A DNA stretch of 64,000 nucleotides from Heterohyrax brucei. Its lineage: Eukaryota > Chordata > Mammalia > Hyracoidea > Procaviidae. The stretch covers positions 10,531,501 to 10,595,500 of the forward strand of contig CM053143.1 in NCBI GenBank assembly GCA_028571685.1, read 5' to 3'. This document shows positions 35,876 through 46,178 of the stretch, one piece after another. The notes beneath the pieces were generated by a model that was given only the letters and a program-made list of their open reading frames with translations, was not told the DNA's origin and searched no databases. The position numbers and the translations under genes were made by a program. Each line of letters starts with the position of its first letter. The stretch's first letter is position 1.

Positions 35876-36649
35876 GTTTAGGCAGGGCTAAGATAGTGGA
35901 GTAGCCACAAGTATCTATGATCCCTCTAATAACAAAGACACAGAAAGACAACTGAACAGAGTATACAGGAAATTGGAAGAGCCTGAATATCAGGGGGTAA
36001 GCTAAGAGATTGGATGAGGAGATAGGGAAGTGACATGAGGTCCAGAAGCCACTAGATTTTCCAAAATCAAATCTGTACTTCACAGAGAGACTAGCTCTTG
36101 TCAGTGCAGTGGCACACAGACAGCTTCTTTCTCAGCATAACTAAGCTAAGTGCATGAAAACTTGCGCAGATTTAAATTTTTCCTGTGGGCTTATCTTCTC
36201 TAACTTTCCCAGTGTTTCCCCCTCTTTCTGCTGTACACTGGATGCCAAACTCTGGTGTGCTATTTGGGCCAGAAGTGGGACCCCGTAAGCATGCCCTGAG
36301 CTAGTCTCCTGAACTTGGAGATGGAAACAAAATGAGGAGGGAATGTCTGCTGACTTCCCTGATCTAGGACTTCCTTCCACCTTTATTAGGGCATTCACAA
36401 CCAGCAAGCCAAACCCACACAAATCACCCTTATTAATTGGGGTCCCAAGCCAAATACCACTCTAACTACACACTGACAGGGCACTGGAATTTCTAAGGCT
36501 CCAATAATCAGACTAGCTCACACTACCAGCCTATTTTGACATTAAGAAACCAAACATGTAAGTGTGTGTATGTGTTAAAACACAATAACCACACATATAT
36601 AAATTACAACAACTTTCTGATGGCTTGGAGATGACAGTCGGTTTCAAAT

Positions 36650-37560
36650 CATTTAAAGAAACAGAACATGATGTCTTCAGAAAACTCCCAAAACAAAGAA
36701 TTAAAATTTTCCAAAAAAAGACTTCCTACAATTACTAGAAGTAGAATACAAAAGAGTAATGTTTAGAGCTGTTTAAGACATCAGGAAGGAGATTAGACAA
36801 AGCACAGCAGATCATGGTGAAAAACTAACCTGCAAAAATTCTTGAGCAACAGTAATCTGCAATTCAGTAGATTAACAATAAAATTATAGAAATAAACAAT
36901 TCAATAAAAGTCAAAGGAGGAAAATTCGGGAAACAGAATGCAGAATACTGAAGATAAAGCAACTGATAACCAGCATATTTGATGAAAAATCATATAAAAT
37001 AATTTTTAAAAATGGAGAATAACTAAAAAACATGTGACACTCTATCAGGAGGAATAATTTATGACTGACTGGAGTACTAGAATGGAGTGATAACAAGACA
37101 TACAGAAAGAATGGTAGAAGATCTGTCCACACAAAACTTCCCTGGTATCAAGAAAAAGGAAATGATATCTATCCAAGATGCTCATCAAACTCTATACAAG
37201 GTGGATTCCAAAAGAAAAATGTGAAGATATTATTATAATCAAACTGAACAAAATTAAAGATAAGATGTTTATAAAGTACCTAGGCTTAAACAAAAGATAA
37301 CCTACAAAGGAGAGTCAATAACATTAACTGTGGATTACTCAGCTGGAACCATGCTAGCAAGGAGGCAGTGGGATGATCTACACAAAGCCTTGAAGGAAAA
37401 TAACTGACAGTCAAGAATTATATATACTGCAAAATTGTCTTTCAAATATGATGGTGAAATTAAGACATTCCCAGATAAACAGAAGTTTAGAATATTTGTA
37501 AAAACCAAACCAAAATTACAAGAAACAGTGAAGAAAGTCTTTTGATTAGAAAATGAGTAA
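36650..37560 (+). pseudogene. L1 ORF1 pseudogene
   Basis: Heavily mutated ORF1 recognisable by its order: 'gaaaactcccaaaacaaaga' (start region), the coiled-coil stretch around 36830-36960, 'gattactcagctggaaccat' (37343) and 'aaattacaagaaacagtgaa' (37511) near the C terminus. Stops in every frame. The same landmarks occur in the other ORF1 copies in this window. Confidence 0.75.
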
Positions 37561-37621
37561 CATCAGATATGTACTTGGTGATATAAGGCAGAACAGAGCA
37601 TCCCGATAATAACAAAGATAA

Positions 37622-37769
37622 AACCAAAACCAAACCCACCGCTGTCAAGACGATTCCAACTAACAGCAACCCTATAGAATAGAACTGCTCCGTAGAGTTT
37701 CCAAGGAGCATCTGGTGGATTCAAACTGCCAACCTTTTGGTTAGCAGCTGTAACACCACCAGGGTTTCC
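37622..37769 (-). mobile_element. AfroSINE with likely target duplication
   Basis: 'aaccaaacccaccgctgtca', 'agagtttccaaggagcatct' and 'ccttttggttagcagctgta' read as the reverse complement of an AfroSINE. AACAAAGATAA (37611-37621) and AACATAGATAA (37770-37780) flank it, 10 of 11 matching. Confidence 0.92.
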
Positions 37770-38106
37770 AACATAGATAAGGAAACTACAAAAATAAGTC
37801 AAAGCAAAAACACTAAAAACAGAGAACCAGAGGTAACAGTATGTAAATGATAACAATATTATATGAAAAAGTGAGGCCCAATGCTGTATTCATAGATGAT
37901 TCACATGAAGAGGAAGTCAAGTGGATCCAAAAAAATTAAATAATGCTTAAAACTTAGAACATTAGGAGTAAATACTAAGGTGACCAAAAAGGAAATCGAC
38001 AATCCTACACCTCAAAATAAGAAACAAAATCAAGAAGTCTCAGCAAATATAAAACCAACAACAATGAAAAAGATGGAAAGGAAACCATTAAAAAAATGAC
38101 TCAGCA

Positions 38107-38183
38107 GCTATCTAAATGGGAATGTACATTTTTACTCAGTCATATTAAATTAAAAATAATAATAATAATAATAATAATAACAC
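38107..38183 (+). mobile_element. 77-bp L1 3'-tail insertion
   Basis: About 45 bases of an L1 3' end ('gggaatgtacatttttactc' and 'agtcatattaaat') followed by an (AAT)n tail. A perfect 17-bp duplication, AAAAAAATGACTCAGCA, flanks it at 38090-38106 and 38184-38200. Confidence 0.95.
38154..38180. repeat. (AAT)n microsatellite
   Basis: Nine or so AAT units forming the tail of the L1 insertion. Confidence 0.9.
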
Positions 38184-38794
38184 AAAAAAATGACTCAGCA
38201 CAGAACATTAACAGGAATAAAGAAACTAAATAACACACATCAAAATGACAGCACTAAATTCATGCTTATCAATGACTACACTATTTTCTTAGTGTCTCCT
38301 TATCAACCCTGTAATGAATTGAATTACATCTCATCAAAATGTGTATCTATTTGGCTAGGCTATACTTTCCAGTACTGTGTGGTTGTTCACTTTTTTGTAA
38401 TCTAATGTGATTTTCCTATGTGTTGTAAATCATATCTCTATGACATTGAGATAGGATTAGTAGCAGTTATGTTAATGAGGCAATATTCAGTCTACAAGAT
38501 CAGATTGTGTTTTCAGCCAATCTCCTTGAGATATAACAGAAGCAAGCAAAGAGACAAGGGACCTCATACCACCAAGAAAGCAGTGCCAGGAGCAGACCAT
38601 GTCATTTAGAGCTGCATAGAGAAGCTCCTAGTCCAGGAAAGTTTGATGACAAGGACCTCCCTCCAGAGCCAATAGAGAGACAAAGCCTTCCCCTAGAGCT
38701 GACACCCAGAAGTTGAACTTCTAGCCTACTATATTGTGGGAAAATAAACTTCTGTTTGTTGAAGCCATCCACTCGTGATATTTCTGTTATAGTT

Positions 38795-38958
38795 AAACCC
38801 AAAAACCCACTCCCACTGAGTCGATTCCAACTTATAGCAACTCTATAGGACAGAGTAAAACTGCTTCGTAGAGTTTTCAAGGAGCACCTGCTGGATGTGA
38901 ATTGCTGACCTTTTGGTTAGCAGATGTAGAGCTTAACCATTACACCACTGGGCTTTCC
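38795..38958 (-). mobile_element. AfroSINE inside LTR
   Basis: 'cactgagtcgattccaactt', 'tagagttttcaaggagcacc', 'ttttggttagcagatgtaga', 'ttaaccattacaccactggg'. Full-length, reverse complement. Confidence 0.92.
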
Positions 38959-38981
38959 TCTGTTACAGCAGTACTACTTAA

Positions 38982-39149
38982 ATCCCAAAATCCAAACCCA
39001 CTGCTGTTGATTCATTTCTGACTCTCAGTGCCCCTATAAACAGAGTAGAACTGCCTCATAGAGTTTCCAAGCAGCACCTGATGGACTTACACTGCTGAAT
39101 TTTTGGTCAGCAGCCACAGCATTTAACCACTAAGCAATCAGGGTTTCTT
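38982..39149 (-). mobile_element. Second AfroSINE inside LTR
   Basis: 'aatccaaacccactgctgtt', 'gagtttccaagcagcacctg', 'ttaaccactaagcaatcagg'. Separated from the first by only about 23 bases of LTR. Confidence 0.9.
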
Positions 39150-39199
39150 AAGCACTACAGAACTAAGACAAATCCCAAGGAATGATTTCTGAAGATAGT

Positions 39200-39740
39200 T
39201 ACGAGGTCTGAAAAATAAGTCCACGAACTTAATTGTTCTAAGTGCTGCATGCCTCATTGCTGAATATCACCATGGTCACCTTTGAAGTCCTCCTCTTTGG
39301 AAGCTATGCACCAATGCCAGCCCCTAATCCACCCTTCAAAGCAATTTTGGAATTCTTCTTGGAATGATCATTGTGCACTGTGGCTTGGTGGCAAGTTCAC
39401 AAACTTAATTGTATAGTTGTCTGTGAGGGAGTTTTTAGCCAGTTAATAAATAACTAACTGTATGGCTACACCCTCCCTACTCACCTGATTTGGCCCTTAG
39501 AGATTTTTTTTCCTTTACCCAAAGATAAAATACCGAAAGGAAGACATTTTAAGGACATTCAGGACATCAAGGATAATATGACAACAGCTCTGGTGACCAT
39601 TTCAGAAAAACGGTGGACTAGGCATCAGTGCATAGTTCCCCAAGTGGAGTACTTCAAAGGTGACTGTAGTGACATGCACCAATGAGATATGTAACACTTT
39701 TTCTAGGATGAGTTCCGAAACTTATTTGTCTATCCTTATA
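39200..39740 (+). mobile_element. Fold-back mariner derivative, copy 1
   Basis: Flanked by TA at 39200-39201 and 39739-39740. The right part reads, with mutations, as the C-terminal end of a mariner transposase: CACCCTCCCTACTCACCTGAT encodes a degraded PPYSPD motif, followed by 'gaaggaagacattttaagga' (the KGRHF-type segment). The left part is an inverted copy of the same 3' end: 'cacctttgaagtcctcc', 'agctatgcaccaatgcc' mirror 'ggagtacttcaaaggtg' and 'gcatcagtgcatagtt'. The arms extend about 165-185 bp. It lacks the catalytic N-terminal half and cannot encode transposase. Confidence 0.82.
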
Positions 39741-39744
39741 CACT

Positions 39745-39912
39745 AGAAAATCCAAAAACTTGTTGCTATTGAGGTGATTTTAACTATGGTAAACCTATAG
39801 AACAGAGTAGGACTGCCCCATAGAGTTTCTAAGAACTGTGTGGTGGGCTTGAGCTGTTGACCTTTTGGTTAGCAATTGTAGCACTTAACCACTAAGCCAC
39901 CAAGGTTTCCAC
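39745..39912 (-). mobile_element. AfroSINE
   Basis: 'aacagagtaggactgcccca', 'ccttttggttagcaattgta', 'cttaaccactaagccaccaa' on the plus strand are the reverse complement of an AfroSINE with a moderately diverged 3' part. Confidence 0.9.
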
Positions 39913-40109
39913 ATGACTAAAAGGAGTTGTTAATTAAAGATTCTGAATATATGATCACATCTGTAAGTCGTTTACTAAGCCTATGGTTTCCTTTCTTCTT
40001 CTTGATAAAATTAAGGTTCTCAATAGCCATATGTTATATATCTTAGATTACTAATTATTAATACTAAAACTGAGGCATCTAAAAAACAGGACTTATGGGG
40101 CCATGACTT

Positions 40110-40795
40110 TAAAAACAGTTTATTGCAAAGAAATATTGGGCCTCCTCTTCTCTTTGATAAGACTCAAAAAACGTCCCATTAAAACATCAACTGGTCTCAA
40201 CCCACCTGAAACAGTTGACAACCAAGAACATCAAAGACATGAAGAAAAATGAGCCCAGAAGAGAGAAGGACCCATATGATTGGGAAACTACATGAGCACG
40301 AGAACAGAAGAACCAGATGACGCTCAGCCATCAACAAAAACAGCACTGACAGGGAACACAGTGTAGAGTCCCTGATACAGCATGAGAAAAAGAAGTGTGC
40401 AAATAAAAATCTCCATTAAAAGGCTAGAATTGATGGTCTAACAACCTTAAGGGTCCCCTGAGAACATGGACCCTACGTTTGCTGCTAACCCAGACCTGAA
40501 ACCAGTACTGAAGCCAACACTTCAGACAAAAATAGACTGGACTTGGGGACACAGAGTGATGCGTGTGGTGTGTATACTTTATGGTTTAATACATATATGA
40601 GGATGTCCTGCTGGTTTCTTTTCAGAGGGGAAGGGAAGAGGATGGAGTGGAGGGGACAAATGTTGGCTGAGTAGATACTGGCAGTAAAGAGTGAAAAAGA
40701 AAAGTGTGCTGCCACTGGGTGAGGAGAGCTGATACAATTTCAGGTGGGTATGGATAACTGACTTGGATTACAAACTTTCATTTAATCGCAATAAA
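40110..40795 (+). mobile_element. L1 3' UTR fragment
   Basis: 'tcaactggtctcaacccacc' (40187), 'gaagaaccagatgacgctca' (40307), 'agaattgatggtctaacaac' (40426), 'ggacttggggacacagagtg' (40540), then 'tttcatttaatcgcaataaa' near 40780 as the end. The left 200 bp (39913-40110) have no assigned feature. Confidence 0.85.
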
Positions 40796-41125
40796 AAGTA
40801 TCCCATTGAAAATAGGAGCACAATGAAATTTTCCAAGCTCTCCTCTTACTACATTCCATTATGTTTTCCAGCAGATATACTCCCAGATACCAAATGTCCT
40901 TCACATTTATGCTGCCTCACCCCATTTTTTTGCTTGTTTTGTTTTTCTAATATAAAACTTTCTCTTATGCCATGGCCACAGAAGATATGAAATTTGACTG
41001 TGTATTCTAACTAACGACTGTGATGAAGGATTTGGTACAGATATTTTCTCATGATGACCAGTTTTCTGAGTTATTCGTTAGCATTAGATCAATTATTAAA
41101 AAAAAAAAAAAGTAAACCAGCATAT
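40796..41125. other. No gene seen
   Basis: Single-copy-looking, with an A14-type run at 41098-41112. Confidence 0.45.
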
Positions 41126-41127
41126 TT

Positions 41128-41172
41128 TGCCTAGTTGGATCCACCTCGACGGCACTTGGCTTTGGCATAATC
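41128..41172 (+). repeat. RTE/AfroSINE 3'-tail fragment
   Basis: 'agttggatccacctcgacgg' followed by CACTTGGCTTTGG. Only the tail is present; the copy begins at the predicted hairpin. Confidence 0.7.
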
Positions 41173-41237
41173 CTATAAACCAAATAGACTCAAGCCCATT
41201 ACTAGCAAGTAGAATCCAACTCACGGAAACTACATTT

Positions 41238-41394
41238 TGCCCCCAAAAGCCCACTGCAACTGAGTCCATTCCAATTCATAGCAACCCTATAGACTGAGTA
41301 GAACTTCTTTTTCCAGAAAGCACGTGGTGGATTTGAACTGTGTACCTGCTGGTTAGGAGCTGTAACACTTCACCACTACGCTTGCAGGATTCCC
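41238..41394 (-). mobile_element. AfroSINE
   Basis: 'actgcaactgagtccattcc', 'catagcaaccctatagactg', 'ctggttaggagctgtaacac' and 'cttcaccactacgcttgcag'. Its head end abuts the mariner at 41396. A shorter, weaker SINE-like string precedes it at 41185-41235. Confidence 0.88.
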
Positions 41395-41395
41395 A

Positions 41396-41953
41396 TATGC
41401 AAGGACTGCCAATTAAATTTGCACACTCATCCTAGAAGTGCTACCTACCTCATTGCTAAATATCACTACTGTCACCTTTTTGAAGTACTCCCCTTGGGAA
41501 TCTATGCATTGACGCCAGCGCCTAAGCAACCCTTCAAAGCAATTTTGAACTGTTTTTCTGCAATGGCCATAAAAGCTGTCATCATATTACCCTTGATGTC
41601 CTGAATATCGTGAAAATGTCTTCCTTTCAATATTTCCTTCATGTTCGGGTAAAGAGAAAAGTCACTGAGGGCCAGATCAAGTGAGTAGAGAGGGTGTTCC
41701 AATAGTTATTTGTTTACTGGCTGTAAACTCCCTCTCAGACAGGTATGCAGTTAAGTTCACGAACTTGCCACCTTGCCACTGTGCGAAATAGCCGTTCCAG
41801 AAAGTTTCAAAATCGCTTTGCAGGATGGACTAGGCAATGGTGTCTGTGCATAGCTTCCCATGGATGGTACTTGGAAGGTGACCATAGTGATATTTGGCAA
41901 TGACGTATGTAGCACTTAGAACGATTAAGTTCGCAGACTTGTTGGACCTTGTA
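41396..41953 (-). mobile_element. Fold-back mariner derivative, copy 2
   Basis: The minus strand keeps a 66-codon open piece (41502-41702) that reads as the C-terminal end of a mariner transposase, with YSLDLALSDFSLYPN and KEILKGRHFHDIQDIKGN. The right side (about 41790-41950) is an inverted repeat of the left end: 'gtgctacctacctcattgct' mirrors 'ggcaatgacgtatgtagcac'. The middle, read on the minus strand, matches the middle of copy 1 ('ggtggcaagttc', 'gagggagttt', 'agccagt'). TA lies at both ends. Same architecture as copy 1, opposite orientation. Confidence 0.85.
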
Positions 41954-42945
41954 TTTGCTCTCTAACATGTATACCAGCGTGTCATTTGTGTTGTCAGAAA
42001 CTGTCCTGTCACTTTCAACTTCTAATAATCCTATGCATAACAGAACGAAACACAGTTCAATGCTGCGCCATGCTCACAATCTGCACTGTTAGAACCCATA
42101 GTTGTAACCACTACATCAACCCACCTCCTACAGGGTCTTCCCCTTTTTCTCTGACCCTCTGTTTTACCAGCAGGATGTCTTTCTCCAGGGAATGGTGCTT
42201 CCTGGTAACATGTTCAAAACACAGAAAACAAAATCACAATTCTCCCTACTATGGAGCATTCTGGCTGCACTATGTCCAAGACAGATTTGTTTGTTCTTTA
42301 GGTAAATCCATTGGGTATTCAATATTCTTCTCCAACAAACTATTCAAAGCACCAGTTCTTATTCATTGTCCAGTTTTTGCATGCATATGTATGAGACAAT
42401 TGAAAATACCATGATATGGGTCAAGCACACTTTAGTCGTCCAAGTGACATCTTTGCTTTTTAACACTTGAAAGAAGTATTTTGCTAGGTTTGCCGAATAC
42501 AATATATCCTTTGATTTCTCGGCCGCTGCTTCCATGGGTGTTGATTGTAGCTCCAAGTAAAAATAAAATCCTTGACAACTTCAACTTCTCCCTTTATCAT
42601 AATTTTTGCTAACTGATCCAGTTGTGAGGACTTCTGTTCTGTTTGGAGGTGCAATCCCTAGTGAAGGCTGTAGTCTTTGATCTTCATTAGTAAGTGCTTC
42701 AAATGTTCCCAGATTCCTCAGGGAAAATTTTGTCACTGCATATCACAGTTTGTTAACGAATTTTCCCCCAAATCCAGATGCTGCCTTTTTCAGACAGATC
42801 AGCTTCTTGAATTTTTTTTCTCAGCATGCAGATTGAATGCATATGGTAAAAGGACACAACCGTCATACACACCTTTTCCAATTTTAAGCCACAAACCATC
42901 CCTTTGTTTTGTCGGAACAACTGTCTCTTGGTCTATGTACAAGTT

Positions 42946-43335
42946 TCACAGGAGCGTTCCCTTGGGAGCATGGCCCCTGGCCCTGATGCCACCCTTGCCC
43001 ATAAATCATAACGAAGATCCACTCTTTGGACACGAATGGATTGGACTTGGCGATGCAGAGTGACCATATATTGGATGCACTTTGTAGTTCTATGCATCCA
43101 TAGGATATGATCGTGCTGACTTCTGGCTGGAGGAAGGAGAGTGAGTGGAGAGGAGGGGAAAGGAGACTGTTGGGAGGATGAGACATACATGGAGCAGAGA
43201 GGAATAGTGTGCTGTCACTGGGCAGGGAGAGCAATGGAAGTTGCATATAGGTGGGCATGTAAATTTATATGGGAATGTACATTTTCACTCAGTCATAATT
43301 AAAAAAATGACATCACACTTAAAAAAAAAAGAATT
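42946..43335 (+). mobile_element. L1 3' end inserted in the RTE
   Basis: 'gggagcatggcccctggccc' (42964), 'cgaatggattggacttggcg' (43034), 'gtacattttcactcagtcat' (43276) and an A-rich tail. Same 3' end type as 6899-7385. RTE sequence is continuous across it. I could not define a clean duplication. Confidence 0.88.
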
Positions 43336-43967
43336 CTGGAATTTCCATTCATATCAATGTTATCTACAGTTTGTTAGTATCCGCATAGTTGAATGTCTTT
43401 GCATGGTCAATAAAACACAGACAAACATCTTTTTGGTATTCTTTGTTTTCAGCCAAGCTCCATCAGACATCCAGAATGATATCCCTTATTCTCTATCCTC
43501 TTCTGAATGGCTTGAATTTCTGACAATTTCCTGTTGATGTATTGCTGCAATCTTTTTTGAATGATCTTTAGGAAAATTTTATCTGCATGTCATACTCATG
43601 AAATTGTCCAGTAATTTCTGCCTCCTGTTGGATCACATTTCTTTGTAATGGACACAAATAAGGATCTGATTTAGTCAGTTGGCCAGGAAACTGTCTCTCA
43701 AATTTCTTCACATAGACTAATGAGCATTTCTAGCAATGCATCCATTTATGGAAATATTTCAATTAATGTTCTGTCAGTTCCTGGAGGCTTATTTTTCATC
43801 AGTGCCTCTGTGCAGTTTGGGTGTCTTTCTTCAATACAATCAGCTCTTTATCCTGTGCTACCTTCTGAACTGGGCGAACATCAACTAATTCTGTTTGGTA
43901 CAGTGATACTATATTCCTAACATTTTCTTTTGATGCTTCCTGGGTTGCTCAACATTTTGTCCATAGA

Positions 43968-44213
43968 CTACTTTGATATTTCAGCTTGAGTCCTGAATCT
44001 TTTCTTCAGTCTTTTAAGGTTGAGAAATGCCAAGCATATTCTTCCCTTTTGTTTCTCTAACTCCATGTCTTTGCATATTTCATTATAACACTTTACACCA
44101 TTCTCTTGAACCACTGTTTTAATTCTTCTGTTCAGCTCTTTTACTTTGCCCTTTCTTTCGCTATCTCTAGCTGCTCTATATTCAAAATCAAGTTTCAGAG
44201 CCTCTTCTGACAT
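43968..44213 (-). pseudogene. RTE ORF fragment, linker before RT
   Basis: An 81-codon open piece, MSEEALKLDFEYRAARDSER..., rich in K, R and E, including KELNRRIKTVVQENGVKCYN. This lies between the endonuclease and RT domains of RTE polyproteins. It is the best-preserved coding piece of the RTE copies here, still only a fragment. Confidence 0.75.
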
Positions 44214-44852
44214 GCATTTTAGTCTTTTCTTTCTTTCCTGTGCTTTAAATGGCCTTTTGTTTTCTTTATGTATGATTTCCTTGATGTAACCTGACCATGT
44301 ATTTGGTTCTCAGTCATTAGTGGTAAAATCTATTCTTGATATGGTCTCTAAATTCAGGTGGGATGTACTCAGAATTCTACTTAGCTCTTGTGAATTTGTT
44401 TTAATTTCCTTCAGCTTCAACCTGAACTTGTATATGAGCAACTAATGCTCTATTCCAAAGAGAGCCCTTGGCCTTGTTCTGACTCATGATATGAAGTATC
44501 TCCATTGTCTCTTTCCACAGATGCAGTCAACTTAATTTCTATGTATTCTGTCTGGCTAGTCAATGAGTAGAATCACAGTCTGTTTTGAAAAAAGATATTT
44601 GCAAAGAATAAGTCATTGATCTTGCAAATTTCCTGAATCAGCATAAGTTCCTGAAAATTTTCCCAGCTAAGTCCTAAATTTATAAAACAGAAGAAGAACA
44701 ATGACAAGTCTCAGAAGTGAAGTCAGAAAATTCCCATCTTCTAAGAGGTTTCCTAAATACAATCCAGTACTTCAAAGAACAGAGTAGCAGGGGTAGAGTT
44801 CTGGGGACTATGGTTCCAAGGGACCTCTAAGTCATTTGGCATAACAAAGTTT

Positions 44853-45556
44853 GTTTGCTTGTTTTAACTTGTTTGTTGTGATTAAGTGAAAATTTACAAT
44901 CCAAGTCAATTTGCCATGTAAAACCCTGAGCATCCATGTCTACACAACTGTATCTCTTCTAACCATCCAGTGACAGCACAGTCTTCTTTTCCACTCTTTA
45001 TTTCCAGTATTGACTCAGCCAATGCTTGCCGCATCCTCTCCCATCTAAAAAGAAACCAGTAGGACAGCTTCCTATACATATTAAACCATAAAGTACCACA
45101 CCACCTGCATCACTGTTTGTCCCCAAGTCTGTTCTTTGTCTGAAGTGTTGGCTTTAGTGCTGGTTTCAGCTCTGTGCTAGCAGCAAATCTAGAGGCCATG
45201 TTCCCAGAGTTTTCAGACATAAAGTCTGGTCTTTTAATAGAGTTCTAGATCTGCACACCCCTTTCTCTCATGCTGCATCAGGGACTCTACATTACCTTCC
45301 CTGTCAAGGCTGTCTTTGGTGGTAGCCAGACCCTATCTAACTCTTCTGTTCTCCTGTTGATGTAGTCTCCCAATCGTATGGCTCTTTCTGTCTCCTGGGC
45401 TCATTTTTCCACATGTCTTTGATGTTCTTGGTTTTCAGCTGTTTGTGGTGGGTTAGGACCAACTGATGTTCCCTAGGTGGCAACTTGCTGGTTTTTAGGC
45501 CCCAGGCACCACTCACCAATGTGGGAGAACACTGTCTTACAAAAAGACTAATTACA
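44853..45556 (-). mobile_element. 5'-truncated L1 3' end with perfect 14-bp duplication
   Basis: A minus-strand L1 3' UTR ('gtgattaagtgaaaatttac' at its start; 'tttttaggccccaggcacca' near 45493). GCATAACAAAGTTT occurs at 44839-44852 and 45557-45570, so the 704-bp insertion is precisely bounded. Confidence 0.95.
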
Positions 45557-46012
45557 GCATAACAAAGTTTTTTAAGCAAATCTTCTGCATCCCACTGTAG
45601 TGAGTGCCACCTATGGTCTTAAAAGCTAGCAAGCAGCCATCTATGTAGTGTCAATTAGTCCCCACCCACCTGGAGCAGAAGAGAACGAAACACATCAAAG
45701 ATGTAAGGAAAATATGAGCCCAAGAAACAGAAAGGGTCATATAACCCAGAGACTACATCAGCATGAGACCAGAAAATCTAGATGGTGTTTGGCCACCACC
45801 AATCACTGCTCTAATAGGAAATAGAGTCCCTGACATAGTGGGAGAAAAATGGATGTGCAGAACTAGAACTGTATTAAGAGACCAGACTTGATGGTCCAAT
45901 TGACTGGAGGGTCCCCAGAACACACAGCCTCCAGTCTCTCTCTCAGAACAGGCTGAAACCATTCCTGAAGCCAACTTTTCAGACAAAGATTGGACTGGAC
46001 TGTAAGACATAA

Positions 46013-46178
46013 GGAAATCCTGGTGGCCCAGTGGTTAAGTGCTATGTTTGCTAACCAGAAGGTCAGCAGTGCAAATATTCCCAGTGCTCCTTGGAAATTC
46101 TATGGAACAGTTCTACTCTGTTCTACGGGTCACTATGAGTTGGCATCGACTTGACAGCAGTGGGTTTAGTTTGGTTTA
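46013..46178 (+). mobile_element. AfroSINE with perfect 10-bp duplication
   Basis: Head 'ggaaatcctggtggcccagt' and 'gtggttaagtgctatgtttg' (box A region), 'aaccagaaggtcagcagtgc' (box B region), 'ggcatcgacttgacagcagt' and tail GGGTTTAGTTTGGTT. TAAGACATAA flanks it at 46003-46012 and 46179-46188. Confidence 0.96.

Larger units (their letters stand above)
35876..38309 (+). mobile_element. L1 5' half (5' UTR, ORF1, spacer)
   Basis: Starts 'gtttaggcagggctaagata' (L1-type start; the AAGATGG motif is AAGATAG here). A 5' UTR of about 0.78 kb is followed by ORF1 remnants to 37560 and the spacer before ORF2 ('aaatgacagcactaaattca' near 38243). It ends near 38290-38309, at the start of ORF2, where an LTR begins. 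Carries an AfroSINE at 37622-37769 and a 77-bp L1 tail at 38107-38183. Confidence 0.85.
38310..39170 (+). mobile_element. Solo MaLR-like LTR carrying two AfroSINEs
   Basis: Starts TGTAATGAATTGAA and ends ACTAAGACA. Inside are 'ttttcctatgtgttgtaaat', 'acctcataccaccaagaaag', 'aagctcctagtccaggaaag' and, late, 'ggaaaataaacttctgtttg' (AATAAA polyadenylation signal). It is the plus-orientation relative of the LTRs at 52278-52799 and 62514-63044. Flanks AACCC (38305-38309) and AATCC (39171-39175) match at 4 of 5, fitting a 5-bp duplication. Two same-strand SINEs lie near its 3' end. Confidence 0.78.
41985..44645 (-). mobile_element. RTE LINE, longest copy in the window
   Basis: Minus-strand RTE from the 3' tail (41985) through the RT region into the endonuclease-RT linker, ending near 44645. 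Landmarks on the plus strand: 'gttttaccagcaggatgtct' (42162), 'tgatcttcattagtaagtgc' (42677), 'tcaataaaacacagacaaac' (43408), 'tggaggcttatttttcatca' (43782). An L1 3' end (42946-43335) interrupts it. The 5' end with most of the endonuclease is missing. Frameshifts throughout. The 142-codon open stretch at 41986-42414 is antisense. Confidence 0.88.

Noticed and set aside
41986-42414. 142-codon plus-strand open frame with many cysteines
   Set aside because: Antisense to the RTE 3' end; explained by the codon composition of the sense strand.
43968-44213. Open frame resembling a charged host protein
   Set aside because: Its position and K/R/E-rich sequence match the RTE polyprotein linker, and RTE sequence continues on both sides.
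46013-46178. tRNA-like box A/box B sequence that might be taken for a tRNA gene
   Set aside because: It is the promoter head of an AfroSINE, with SINE body, T-rich tail and a target duplication; no cloverleaf with a proper anticodon arm was evident.
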